Shown: positions 16,275 to 25,709, counted from the stretch's first letter. The stretch: DNA of 64,000 bases from Nonomuraea fuscirosea (GCF_003001935.1 NZ_PVNG01000003.1:186001-250000); one strand, 5' to 3'. Program-made: numbers and translations. The notes: generated by a model not told the origin, from the sequence alone.

Positions 16275-18926
16275 ATGCGAAGAAGATTATTCGTCATGCT
16301 CACGACCGTCGCCGTGCTGATCGCGGCGGCGATCGTCCGGATGTCGCCGGTCTCGGCGGTCGCCTCGGATCCGTACGCGTACCAGAACGTCAGGATCGAC
16401 GGCGGGGGCTTCGTGCCCGGCATCGTCTTCAACCCGTCCGAGCGGAACCTCATCTACGCCCGCACCGACATCGGCGGCGCGTACCGGTGGAACCAGTCCA
16501 CCAAGTCCTGGACCCCGCTGCTCGACTGGGCCGGCTGGGACAAGTGGGGCTACAACGGGGTGATCAGCCTGGCCACCGACCCCGTGCAGACCAACCGGGT
16601 GTACGCGGCCGTCGGCATGTACACCAACAGCTGGGACCCGAACAACGGCGCCGTCCTGCGCTCCACGGACAAGGGCGACACCTGGCAGGTCACGCCGCTG
16701 CCGTTCAAGCTGGGCGGCAACATGCCCGGCCGCGGCATGGGCGAGGCGCTGTCGGTCGACCCGAACGACAACCGGATCCTCTATCTCGGCGCTCCCAACG
16801 GCAACGGCCTGTGGCGCAGCACCGACTACGGCGCGACCTGGTCGAAGGTGACCGGTTTCCCGAACGCGGGCAACTACGCGCAGGACCCCGGCGACCCCAA
16901 CGGTTACCTGAGCCACCGTCCCGGCGTGGTCTGGGTGACCTACGACAAGCGTTCGTCCAGCCCGGGCGGCGCCACCAGGACCATCTACGTGGGCGTCGCC
17001 GACAAGGACAACACCGTCTACCGCACCACCGACGGCGGCAGCACCTGGTCGCGGCTGGCCGGCCAGCCCACCGGGTACATCGCGCACAAAGGCGTGCTCG
17101 ACACCGTGAACGGCTACCTCTACCTCGCCACCAGCGACACCGGCGGCCCGTACGACGGAGCCAAGGGCGACGTGTGGCGCTACGCCACCGCCACCGGCAC
17201 CTGGACCCAGATCAGCCCCGTCCCCTCCTCCAGCGCCGACGACTACTTCGGCTACAGCGGCCTGACCGTCGACCGCCGGAATCCGGGCACGATCATGGTG
17301 GCCACGCAGATCTCCTGGTGGCCCGACGTGATCTTCTTCCGCTCGACGGACTCCGGCGCCACCTGGACCCGGGTGTGGGACTGGACGTCGTACCCGAGCC
17401 GCAGTTTCCGCTACACGATGAACATCTCCGAGAACCCCTGGCTCACGTTCGGCGCCAACCCGCAGCCGCCTGAGGTCGCCCCCAAGCTCGGCTGGATGAC
17501 CGAGTCGCTGGAGATCGACCCGTTCGACTCCGACAGGATGATGTACGGCACCGGCGCCACCATCTACGGCACCGAGAACCTCACCCGGTGGGACGCCGGC
17601 TCCCAGTTCACGATCAGGCCGATGGCCAAGGGGCTGGAGGAGACGGCGGTGCTCGACCTCATCAGCCCGCCCAGCGGCGCGCCCCTGGTCAGCGGGCTCG
17701 GCGACATCGGCGGGTTCCGGCACACGAACCTGGACGCCGTACCGCCGATGATGTTCACCGCGCCGGTCTTCACCTCCACCACCAGCCTCGACTACGCGGA
17801 GAAGGCGCCCTCGATCATGGTCAGGGCGGGCAACTTCACCGACGCCGACCGCCCGAACGACAGCCACGTGGCCTTCTCCACCGACGGCGGCGCCACCTGG
17901 TTCCAGGGCACCGAGCCCGGCGGCGTCAACGAGGGCGGCACGGTCGCCGCCGCGGCCGACGGCTCCCGCTTCGTCTGGGCGCCCAAGGGTGTGACTCCCG
18001 TCCACTCGGTCGGCTACGGCAACTCCTGGCAGCAGGCTTCCGGCCTGCCGACGGAGGCCGTGCTGGAGTCGGACCGGGTCAACCCGCGCAAGTTCTACGG
18101 GCTCGGCGGCGGACGCCTGCACCTCAGCACCGACGGCGGCGCCACCTTCACCGCCACCGCCGCCACCGGGCTGCCCGCGAGCGGCAAGGTCAAGGCCGTG
18201 GCCGGCGTCGAGGGTGACGTGTGGGTGGCGGGCGAGGGCGGCATCTGGCACTCGACCGACAGCGGCGCCTCCTTCGCCAAGCTGTCCGGCGTCACGAACG
18301 CGGTCAACGTCGGCTTCGGCAAGGCCGCGCCCGGCGCGACGTACCCGGCCGTGTACGCGGTGGCCACCATCGACGGCGTCACCGGCCTGTACCGGTCGGA
18401 CACCGGCGGGTCGGCGTGGGTGCGCATCAACGACGACCAGCACCAGTGGGGCAACATGGGGGAGGCGCTGACGGGGGATCCGCGCGTGTACGGGCGCGTC
18501 TACCTGGGCACCAACGGGCGCGGCATCATCTACGGCGACCGCACGGGCCCGCCGGTGACCGTCACCCCCACACCGACCGTCACCCCCACGGTCACCCCGA
18601 CCGTCACTCCCACGACCGGTACCGGCTGCACGGCCACCTACCAGCCCGGCAACTCCTGGCCCGGTGGCTTCCAGGCGAACGTCACCGTCAGCAACACCGG
18701 CGCCGCGCCGATCACCGGCTGGCGGGTGACCTGGACCTGGCCGGGAGACCAGAAGATCACCAACCTCTGGGGCGGCACCCCGGCCCAGACGGGCACGAGC
18801 GTCACGGTGACGAACGCCGGCTACAACGGCGACGTCGCGGCCGGGGCGACGACGTCGTTCGGCCTCAACGGCTCCCACACCGGCACCAACTCCCCACCCA
18901 CCACCCTCACCTGCACCCCGACGTGA
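16275..18926 (+). CDS. secreted GH74 xyloglucanase with C-terminal CBM2
   Basis: Secreted endo-xyloglucanase of 883 residues. A signal peptide of about 30 residues is followed by a two-lobe beta-propeller GH74 domain (about 35-760). The two family catalytic aspartates are recognisable as Asp65 in RTDIGGAYRW and Asp477 in GLGDIGGF. Asp-box repeats such as STDYGATW, TTDGGSTW and STDSGATW recur at least six times. A linker of TPTVTPTVTP repeats leads to a CBM2 cellulose-binding module at the C-terminus (GCTATYQPGNSWPGGFQ to the end). The ATG at 16275 has AAAGGAAGAG upstream. A rare TTA codon at residue 5 suggests bldA dependence. Together with the GH31 and ABC genes this implies attack on plant-wall xyloglucan. 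Confidence 0.93.
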   Translation: MRRRLFVMLTTVAVLIAAAIVRMSPVSAVASDPYAYQNVRIDGGGFVPGIVFNPSERNLIYARTDIGGAYRWNQSTKSWTPLLDWAGWDKWGYNGVISLATDPVQTNRVYAAVGMYTNSWDPNNGAVLRSTDKGDTWQVTPLPFKLGGNMPGRGMGEALSVDPNDNRILYLGAPNGNGLWRSTDYGATWSKVTGFPNAGNYAQDPGDPNGYLSHRPGVVWVTYDKRSSSPGGATRTIYVGVADKDNTVYRTTDGGSTWSRLAGQPTGYIAHKGVLDTVNGYLYLATSDTGGPYDGAKGDVWRYATATGTWTQISPVPSSSADDYFGYSGLTVDRRNPGTIMVATQISWWPDVIFFRSTDSGATWTRVWDWTSYPSRSFRYTMNISENPWLTFGANPQPPEVAPKLGWMTESLEIDPFDSDRMMYGTGATIYGTENLTRWDAGSQFTIRPMAKGLEETAVLDLISPPSGAPLVSGLGDIGGFRHTNLDAVPPMMFTAPVFTSTTSLDYAEKAPSIMVRAGNFTDADRPNDSHVAFSTDGGATWFQGTEPGGVNEGGTVAAAADGSRFVWAPKGVTPVHSVGYGNSWQQASGLPTEAVLESDRVNPRKFYGLGGGRLHLSTDGGATFTATAATGLPASGKVKAVAGVEGDVWVAGEGGIWHSTDSGASFAKLSGVTNAVNVGFGKAAPGATYPAVYAVATIDGVTGLYRSDTGGSAWVRINDDQHQWGNMGEALTGDPRVYGRVYLGTNGRGIIYGDRTGPPVTVTPTPTVTPTVTPTVTPTTGTGCTATYQPGNSWPGGFQANVTVSNTGAAPITGWRVTWTWPGDQKITNLWGGTPAQTGTSVTVTNAGYNGDVAAGATTSFGLNGSHTGTNSPPTTLTCTPT

Positions 18927-18942
18927 CGGCCTGAAACGACCG

Positions 18943-18975
18943 GGGACCGCACGGGACTCACCCCCGTGCGGTCCC
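18943..18975. terminator. terminator hairpin after GH74 gene
   Basis: A 13-bp perfect stem, GGGACCGCACGGG with CCCGTGCGGTCCC, encloses a 7-base loop and starts 16 bases after the GH74 stop. There is no T-tract, which is common for actinobacterial terminators. Confidence 0.75.
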
Positions 18976-19058
18976 GCCGTCCGTGCTGATGAGGTCTTGA
19001 CAGGGGCGGCGGGCGGGCGAAGCGTGGCGCTCACACGCCTCATCCGAGGGGGCCCGCC

Positions 19059-20171
19059 ATGGCCGTACACGAGATCCGCATCGACCCCGACCTCCCTCTC
19101 CGCGACGAGCCCGGCACCGGCCACAACCGCTGGCATCCGGACATCCCGCCCATCGTCCGCTGCGAGCCGGGCGACGAGGTGATCCTGGAGACCAGGGACG
19201 CCTTCGACGGCCAGATGGGCCCCGAGGCCACGCTGAAGACCGTCGAAGCACCTGACCTGGACGTCGTGCACCCGCTCACCGGCCCCGTCCATGTGGAGGG
19301 GGCGCGGCCGGGGGATCTGCTGGAGGTGGAGATCCTGGAGGTCGCGCCGGACCGCTACGGCTACACCGTCCAGGTTCCCGGTTTCGGGTTCCTGCGTGAC
19401 GTCTTCCCCGAGCCGTTCATGGTGCGCTGGGAGCTCGACGACGGGTGGGCGGTCTCGGCCGACCTGCCCGGGGTGCGGATCCCGGCGGCGCCGTTCATGG
19501 GCACGATCGGGCTGTCGCCCGGACGCGAGTCGCTGGCCAGGACCACGGCCAGGGAGCAGGCGGCGCTGGCGCGCGGCGGGTTCGTGCTGCCGCCCTCGCC
19601 GGACGGCGCCGTCCCGGCCGACGCCGTCGGAGCCGCGGGGCTGCGTACCATCCCGCCCAGGGAGCAGGGCGGCAACGTGGACATCAAGCAGCTCGGCGCG
19701 GGCACGCGGCTGTACCTGCCGGTGGACGCGCCTGGCGCGCTGTTCTCGGCCGGGGACGCGCACTTCGCGCAGGGGGACTGCGAGGCGTGCGGCACGGCGA
19801 TCGAGATGCGGGCGACGCTGCGGGTGCGGTTCACCGTGCACGAGGGGCAGGCGGCGGAGAAGGGGATCAGGGGGCCGAGGTTCGCCCGGTCGGATTACTG
19901 GGTGGCGCCGGCGTACGCGGCGCCGCGCCGGTTCTACGCCACCACCGGCATGTCGGTGAGCGGGGACGGGGAGGTGTCGGCCGAGGACGCGACGCTGGCG
20001 GCCAGGAACGCGCTGCTGGAGATGATCGACCACCTGGGGGAGCGGGGGTGGAGCGCGCAGCAGGCGTACGCGATCTGCAGCGTGGCGGTGGACCTCAAGG
20101 TGAGCCAGCTCGTGGACGTGCCCAGCTTCCTGGTGTCGGCGTTCCTCCCGGAGGACGTCTTCACCGACTAG
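19059..20171 (+). CDS. acetamidase/formamidase family protein
   Basis: Cytosolic amidohydrolase-like protein of 370 residues of the FmdA/AmdA family, which release ammonia from formamide or acetamide. Family segments are seen in order: an N-terminal RIDPDLPLRDEPGTGHNRWHP, CEPGDEVILETRDAFDGQ, VHPLTGPVHVEGARPGDLLE, the GGNVDIKQL segment and HFAQGDCEACGTAIEM near the centre. GAGGGGG lies about 7 bases before the ATG. The gene stands alone: it is preceded by the GH74 terminator and converges on the LAL regulator with only 9 bp between the two stops. A role in amide nitrogen recovery is likely; a link to the RiPP cluster is not supported. Confidence 0.88.
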   Translation: MAVHEIRIDPDLPLRDEPGTGHNRWHPDIPPIVRCEPGDEVILETRDAFDGQMGPEATLKTVEAPDLDVVHPLTGPVHVEGARPGDLLEVEILEVAPDRYGYTVQVPGFGFLRDVFPEPFMVRWELDDGWAVSADLPGVRIPAAPFMGTIGLSPGRESLARTTAREQAALARGGFVLPPSPDGAVPADAVGAAGLRTIPPREQGGNVDIKQLGAGTRLYLPVDAPGALFSAGDAHFAQGDCEACGTAIEMRATLRVRFTVHEGQAAEKGIRGPRFARSDYWVAPAYAAPRRFYATTGMSVSGDGEVSAEDATLAARNALLEMIDHLGERGWSAQQAYAICSVAVDLKVSQLVDVPSFLVSAFLPEDVFTD

Positions 20172-20180
20172 CGCGGGCGG

Positions 20181-23054
20181 TCAGAGGTCTTCCAGCAACG
20201 CGGCGGGCGTCGGCTCGTCCGCCCGTTCACCCACCGGCTCGTCCGCGTGCCCATTCGACTCGGGCGCGTCGTGGTCGGACAGGCCGGTGAGGATGACGGC
20301 GAGCTCGGCCCGCGTGTGGATGCCCAGCTTGCGGTAGATCCGCGCCAGATGGGTGTCCACGGTGCGCTTGCTGATCGACAGGACGGTGGCCACCTCCAGA
20401 TTGCTCATCCCGCGCAGCACCAGGTCGGTGACCCGGCGTTCACCCACGGTCAGCGGATGGCCGTCCTGGCCGTTGGCGGACGGCGCGGCGGGGCGGCGCG
20501 GCGCGGTGGCGGTCCGGTGCTTGTCGGCGAGCGCGGCCAGCCGGACGGCGCCGCAGTCGGCGGCCAGCCGCAGCGCCATGGCCAGCGTCTCGTGCGCCTT
20601 GCCGGTGTCGCCCGCCTGGCGTTGCGCGATGCCGAGGCGGAGCATCGCCCTGGCCTGTTCGAGCCGGGCGCCCCGGTGGGCCAGCAGGTCCACCGCCTCG
20701 TGCAGCATGTCGAGCCGGGTGGCGCCCTCGTGGGCGACGCTGCCCGCGCTGAGCGCGCGGGCGATCGTGGTGGGAGCGCCCCACGCCCGGGCCAGCTCCA
20801 GCTCGCGCTCGGCCACCATGCGGGCGGCCGAGCGTTCGCCGGACAGGGTGTAGGCCAGGATCGTGTTGGTGCCCCAGGGTACGCAGGCCGGGTTGGTGAT
20901 GCCGGCGGCGGTCAGGCGGCGTCCGCACTCCAGCAGGGTCAGCAGCCCGTCGCGGGGCCGGCCGTGGGAGAGGTGCACGCGTCCCAGCGCGTCCAGGACG
21001 TGGCCGGAGATCAGCGGGTGCCAGTCGCCGTACGTCCTGACCGTGCCGAGCGCGGTCTCCGCGGCCTCCAGCTCGCCCCGCTCGACCAGGATCCTGGCGG
21101 CGCAGGCGGTGGCGGCGGCGTGGAAGCCCTCGGCCTGGACCTCGCGGGCGCTGGCGATGGCGTCGTTGGCGTCGCGCAGCGCCGCGTCCAGGCTGCCGAG
21201 CTGGTAACGCACCTCGGCCCTGGCTAACAGTGCCAGGGCCAGCCTGGTGCTGGAGCCTTCGTCCCTGGTCTCGCTGACCAGCCGTTCGGACCAGTAGGAG
21301 GCCTCGTCGAGGCGGTCGCCCCACACGAGGGGCAGCACCGCGGTCACCGGGACCGCGCCCTGGCCGTCCATGCAGCGGCGGGTCTGGGCGAGCATGCGCG
21401 GCAGATTGCGGCCGCGCGCGCCGGTGGCCAGGGCGAGCGCGCTGAGGAACTCCCTGGCGGCGGGGGTGAGCAGCGTGCCGAACGAACGGCCCAGCCGCCG
21501 TACCCCGATCTGTCCCGCCGAGCGGCCCCACAGCAGTGCCTGGGCGGCGAACAGCAGGGCCAGGTCGGCGCCGGCGAACTGCGGCGTCGCGGCGGCGGTG
21601 GTCGCCGCCTCGGCCAGCACCTCGCCGGCCTCCGCGGAGTTCACGGTGACCAGGAGGTCGGCGAACGGGGTCATCGACATCAGCGCCTGCGGCGCCCGCT
21701 TGACCCGGCCGTAGACCGTGCGCAGGTGCCGCAGGCAGGCGGGCAGGTCGCGGTGCTTCTCGACGGCGCCCAGCTCGGCGGTGACCTCCAGCACGGTGTC
21801 GCGGTCGTCGGTCTCGGCCAGGGCGCGGTGCAGGTAGCCGGTCGCGTCCTGCCAGGCGTGGTTGCCGCCGGCCTCCTCCGCGGCCTCGCGCAGCACGGTC
21901 ACGGTCAGCGGGTCGCCGGTCGGGCCGGCCGACATCAGGTGCCTGGCCGAGCTGCTCAGCGGCGCGCCGAGCCGGTGCAGCAGCGCCGCGGTACGGCGGT
22001 GCAGCCGGTCGCGCTCGTCGGGGTCCATGCCGGCCAGCACCGCCTGCTGCACGCCCGGATGCGGGAACCGGCCGGGCGGCGAGCCCGTGATCAGCCCGAG
22101 GGCGCGCAGCCGGGCCGCGGCCACCCGCGCCGCGTCCTGACCGTGCCCGGCGAGCATGGCGGCCAGCTCCAGGCCGTCGTCGGGCGCCACCACGGCCAGG
22201 GCGCGGAGCAGGTCCACGCCGGCCGCGTCGGCGCCGGAGTCGCTGTCGGTCAGCCAGCCGAGCGCGGTCTCCGTCATCGCCGCCGCCCCCGCCTCCAGCA
22301 CCCGGGGCAGCTCGTCGCGGGTCGCGCTCACGCCGGTCCTGGCCAGCCGGGTGGCCAGCTCGTGCAGCAGCGCGGGGTTGCCCCGGGTGAGCTGGTGGCA
22401 GGCGAGTGCCACCTCGGCGTCGACCTGCTGCTCGGCGGTGCCGAGCTGGCAGGCGAGCAGCCGCCGCGCGGCCAGGTGGGGCAGCGGCGCGGGCCGCAGC
22501 AGCCGCATGTACGGCAGCGCCGCCAGGTCCCTGGCGAGGTCGTTCCCCCCGGACTCGCCGGGGTCGGCACTGGTGAGGATCATCGCGATGGGCAGGCCGT
22601 CGAGCCGCCTGGCGATGTAGGAGCACCATTCTGAGGACTGCTGATCGGCATGGTGCACGTCGTCGACGGCGATGATCAGCGGCTGGTCGCCGGTGAAGCT
22701 GCGGGTGGCGCGGTAGAGCCCGTGCAGCACGTCGGGGGTGACGGCGTCCTTCCGCTCCTCGTCCAGCGTCAGGCCGGTGGGCGGCGCGCGGCCGGCCGCC
22801 ATGAGCGGCTCGAACAGCTGCCGGATGACGCCGAAGGGGTGCTCGCGCTCGGCGGGGTGGCCGCGCGCCATGAGCAGCACCGCGCCCGTCTCGGCCAGGG
22901 TCGACAGCGCCGCGTTGAGCAGCGTGGTGCGGCCCATCCCGCGTGCGCCCTGGATCAGCAGCACGGACGGACTCGACCCGCGAATCCTGGACAGCACTTC
23001 CCGTACAGCGGCTAGTTCTACGTCACGGTGTAGCAGCGTCTGCCCGGAAGACAT
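20181..23054 (-). CDS. LAL-type LuxR regulator (cluster regulator candidate)
   Basis: Large ATP-binding LuxR-family (LAL/MalT-like) transcriptional regulator of 957 residues. An N-terminal AAA/NACHT-like ATPase holds Walker A GARGMGRTT with Arg42 where Lys is expected, and Walker B LIIAVDDVHHAD. A long helical repeat region follows (about 300-840). The C-terminal LuxR helix-turn-helix spans about 865-925 and begins LTVGERRVTDLVLRGMSNLE. It faces the YcaO fusion gene across 316 bp. This position, and the type, make it the likely pathway-specific activator of the TOMM cluster. The replaced Walker A lysine suggests weak or altered nucleotide use. The 3' end nearly touches the amidase gene from the other strand. 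Confidence 0.88.
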   Translation of the reverse strand: MSSGQTLLHRDVELAAVREVLSRIRGSSPSVLLIQGARGMGRTTLLNAALSTLAETGAVLLMARGHPAEREHPFGVIRQLFEPLMAAGRAPPTGLTLDEERKDAVTPDVLHGLYRATRSFTGDQPLIIAVDDVHHADQQSSEWCSYIARRLDGLPIAMILTSADPGESGGNDLARDLAALPYMRLLRPAPLPHLAARRLLACQLGTAEQQVDAEVALACHQLTRGNPALLHELATRLARTGVSATRDELPRVLEAGAAAMTETALGWLTDSDSGADAAGVDLLRALAVVAPDDGLELAAMLAGHGQDAARVAAARLRALGLITGSPPGRFPHPGVQQAVLAGMDPDERDRLHRRTAALLHRLGAPLSSSARHLMSAGPTGDPLTVTVLREAAEEAGGNHAWQDATGYLHRALAETDDRDTVLEVTAELGAVEKHRDLPACLRHLRTVYGRVKRAPQALMSMTPFADLLVTVNSAEAGEVLAEAATTAAATPQFAGADLALLFAAQALLWGRSAGQIGVRRLGRSFGTLLTPAAREFLSALALATGARGRNLPRMLAQTRRCMDGQGAVPVTAVLPLVWGDRLDEASYWSERLVSETRDEGSSTRLALALLARAEVRYQLGSLDAALRDANDAIASAREVQAEGFHAAATACAARILVERGELEAAETALGTVRTYGDWHPLISGHVLDALGRVHLSHGRPRDGLLTLLECGRRLTAAGITNPACVPWGTNTILAYTLSGERSAARMVAERELELARAWGAPTTIARALSAGSVAHEGATRLDMLHEAVDLLAHRGARLEQARAMLRLGIAQRQAGDTGKAHETLAMALRLAADCGAVRLAALADKHRTATAPRRPAAPSANGQDGHPLTVGERRVTDLVLRGMSNLEVATVLSISKRTVDTHLARIYRKLGIHTRAELAVILTGLSDHDAPESNGHADEPVGERADEPTPAALLEDL

Positions 23055-23370
23055 CGCTACTCCAAAAGCTTGGCCCCCTGGACTGTCACAAGGATCATCC
23101 CGCCATGGACAGGTCGCCTGTCAATAGCTGACGGACAAATCGGACAATTATGACGACACGTTGTCAGATCTCACATCGGCCCCGCGACCGGGTGAATGCG
23201 CATTCCCGGCCCCTCGTATACGTATTCCACCGCCACCGTACGGCTGAATGCGTACGCCGGAATTACGTCTTTACACGGCAGCGGGCCCGATGCAACTCTG
23301 CGATCAAAAGAAAGCACGAATGACAGCGGCAATGACAGCAGCAAGATTGGGACCCAATACGGGGAGCGCC
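23055..23370. promoter_or_regulatory. divergent control region LAL regulator / YcaO operon
   Basis: Non-coding 316 bp, AT-richer than its neighbours. It holds a perfect palindrome GAATGCGCATTC (23194-23205), then CGTATACGTATTCC (23215-23228), a CGTACGG element, and TACGCATTC on the minus strand (23246-23254). A similar block occurs upstream of the precursor gene at 36196-36240. The YcaO ribosome-binding site GGGGAG is at 23361-23366. No convincing -35/-10 pair or small gene was found in the rest. Confidence 0.55.
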
Positions 23371-25668
23371 ATGGACCGCCCACGTCTCAAGGCACACTTC
23401 ACCGCTCAGGTGATCGACGGGTCGAAAGTTTTCCTGCTGGCCGACGGCCAGCACTATCGAGTGCAGGCCGCGGGGGCCGGCAGGCTCCTGCCCTATTTGG
23501 ACGGGCGGCACACGGTCGCCGAGATCGCCGCGACGCTCAGCGGCGAGCTGCCGCTCACCCAGACGCTCACCGCCCTGCGCAAGTTCGCCGCGTTCGGAGT
23601 GCTCGCCGAGGGGCGGCCGGACTGGCCGGAGGGCACGCTGGCCTTCTGGGACGCGCAGGGCGTCGATCCGGTCCGGGCGCACGCCGCGCTGGAACGCGCC
23701 GAATTCACCGTGGTCGCCTGCGGGGACGCCGACGCCGGGCCGGTCGAGGCCGTGCTGCGCAAGCACGGGCTGCGCATCCGTACGAGGACCGTCGAGGACG
23801 AGGCCGCGGGCCCGCAGGGCGAGCTTTCGGTCGTCGTCACCGGCGACTACCTCGATCCCGCGCTGGAGCGGCTCAACGCCGCCTACCTGGCCGCCGAGCA
23901 CCCGTGGGCGCTGGTCAAGCCGTCCGGGATCACGCTGTGGGTGGGCCCGGTGCTGCGGCCTGGCCGTACCGGCTGCTGGGCCTGCCTGGCGCAGCGGCTG
24001 GCCGGGAACCGGCAGGTAGAGCGGTATCTGGCGGGCAAGCGCGGAGGCGGCATGCCCTACCATCCGGCCCGCGAGTCCGTGCCCGCCGGCCCCTCGGTCG
24101 CGGGCGGGCTGCTGGCGGTGGAGCTGGCCAGGATCGCGGTCGCCCGCGACGGCGGCACGAACCCGCCCGCCCGCCTCGAAGGCAGCATGACCACGGTCGA
24201 CCTGCGCTCGCTGGCCACCATGGAGCACACCGTCATCCGGCTGCCGCAGTGCCGGGCCTGCGGGGATCCGGCGCTGATCAGCGAGCGCAGCCCCAAGGTG
24301 ATGCTGTCGGCGCGCGACGCCAGGCACGTCACCGACGGCGGCTACCGGATCGAGCCGCCCGCGCGCACGTACGCGAGGCTGGAGAAGCACATCAGCCCGC
24401 TCATCGGCGCGGTGACCAGGTTGCACACGTTCGCCGAAGAGGACAACGGCGTCACCTACAGCTTCACCGCCGGCCACAACTTCGCCATGATCGGCGACAA
24501 CATGGACCTGCTGCGGCGCAACCTGCGCGGGCAGAGCGGCGGCAAGGGCCGCACCGAGGTCCAGGCCAGGGTGAGCGCCCTGTGCGAGGCCATCGAGCGC
24601 TACTCCGGCGTGTGGCGCGGCGAGGAGCCGGTGACCGAGGCCGCCTACGCCGACCTCGACCCGGCCGTGGCCGTGCATCCGGAGAGCCTGCTGCACTTCT
24701 CCGACGGCCAGTACGCCGGCCGCGAGGAGTGGAACAAGGACCCCGCGCACCGCCTGCACCTGGTGCCCGAGCGCTTCCGCACCGACCTGCCCGTCGACTG
24801 GTCGCCGGCCTGGTCGCTGACCGAGGGGCGCGAGCGGCTGGTGCCCTCGGGCTACGCCTGGTACGGCCACCCCGACCTGGAGCGGCACTTCTACTGCGTG
24901 GGCGACTCCAACGGCAACGCCTCGGGCAACTCCGTCGAGGAGGCCGTGCTGCAGGGCTTCTGCGAGCTGGTGGAGCGGGACGCGGTGGCGCTGTGGTGGT
25001 ACAACCGGGCCAGGCGGCCGGCCTTCGACCTCGACTCGCTGCGCGACCCGTACGTGGACACCGTGCGCGAGTTCTACCAGGGCATGGACCGCGACATCTG
25101 GCTGCTCGACATCACCACCGACCTCGGCATCCCGGCGTTCGTGGGGGTGTCGCACCGCAAGGGGCATCCGGTCGAGGACGTCATCGTCGGCTTCGGCGCG
25201 CACCTGGACCCGCGCATCGCCGCCATCAGGACGCTGACCGAGGTCAACCAGTTCCTGCCCTCGGTGGAACGGCGGGACGAGCAGGGCAACACCCTCTACC
25301 TGGACGACGACGTGGCCACGCTCGCCTGGTGGAAGGAGACCAGACTGGCCGAGCAGCCGTGGCTGGTGCCCGACCCCGCGCAGAGCCCGCGCACGCTCGG
25401 CGACTACGCGCTCTCGGGCGGCGAGGACCTGGCCGCGGACGTCGAGACGTGCGTGAACAGGGCCGCCGCGGCCGGGGTCGAGGTCGTGGTGCTCGACCAG
25501 AGCCGGCCCGACCTGGAGCTGAGCGTCGTCCGGGTGATCGCGCCCGGCATGCGCCACTTCTGGCGGCGGCTCGGCCCCGGCCGGCTCTACGACGTGCCGG
25601 TCTCGCTCGGCTGGATCCCGCGGCCGAAGGCGGAGGACGAGCTCAACCCCGTCAGCGTCTTCTTCTGA
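23371..25668 (+). CDS. TOMM cyclodehydratase: leader-binding E1-like domain fused to YcaO
   Basis: Central maturation enzyme of the cluster, 765 residues. The N-terminal half (about 1-330) is an ocin-ThiF/E1-like leader-peptide-binding unit with two CxxC pairs (GCWAC and QCRAC) for a structural zinc. The C-terminal half (about 370-765) is a YcaO domain with ATP-binding segments SALCEAIERYSG and TLTEVNQFLPS. Such C-D fusions use ATP to cyclise Cys/Ser/Thr side chains onto the backbone, forming azolines. The extreme C-terminus is LNPVSVFF, a degenerate form of the PxPxP tail. The ATG at 23371 follows GGGGAG with 4 bases spacing; the upstream in-frame ATGs lack a ribosome-binding site. The expected substrate is the poly-Cys precursor at 36.4 kb. 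Confidence 0.92.
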   Translation: MDRPRLKAHFTAQVIDGSKVFLLADGQHYRVQAAGAGRLLPYLDGRHTVAEIAATLSGELPLTQTLTALRKFAAFGVLAEGRPDWPEGTLAFWDAQGVDPVRAHAALERAEFTVVACGDADAGPVEAVLRKHGLRIRTRTVEDEAAGPQGELSVVVTGDYLDPALERLNAAYLAAEHPWALVKPSGITLWVGPVLRPGRTGCWACLAQRLAGNRQVERYLAGKRGGGMPYHPARESVPAGPSVAGGLLAVELARIAVARDGGTNPPARLEGSMTTVDLRSLATMEHTVIRLPQCRACGDPALISERSPKVMLSARDARHVTDGGYRIEPPARTYARLEKHISPLIGAVTRLHTFAEEDNGVTYSFTAGHNFAMIGDNMDLLRRNLRGQSGGKGRTEVQARVSALCEAIERYSGVWRGEEPVTEAAYADLDPAVAVHPESLLHFSDGQYAGREEWNKDPAHRLHLVPERFRTDLPVDWSPAWSLTEGRERLVPSGYAWYGHPDLERHFYCVGDSNGNASGNSVEEAVLQGFCELVERDAVALWWYNRARRPAFDLDSLRDPYVDTVREFYQGMDRDIWLLDITTDLGIPAFVGVSHRKGHPVEDVIVGFGAHLDPRIAAIRTLTEVNQFLPSVERRDEQGNTLYLDDDVATLAWWKETRLAEQPWLVPDPAQSPRTLGDYALSGGEDLAADVETCVNRAAAAGVEVVVLDQSRPDLELSVVRVIAPGMRHFWRRLGPGRLYDVPVSLGWIPRPKAEDELNPVSVFF

Positions 25669-25709
25669 CGGTCCCGGGGGCCGTGCGGTGAACGAGAGAG
25701 GAACCCGGC

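Noticed and set aside
16287..20033. Very long open frame on the minus strand (1248 codons) across the GH74 and amidase genes
   Set aside because: It is antisense to two well-supported genes, has His/Arg/Gly/Val-rich low-complexity composition and no recognisable domain; a typical high-GC shadow frame.
23263..25557. 764-codon minus-strand frame opposite the YcaO fusion gene
   Set aside because: Antisense shadow of a strongly supported enzyme; composition is biased and no motif is present.
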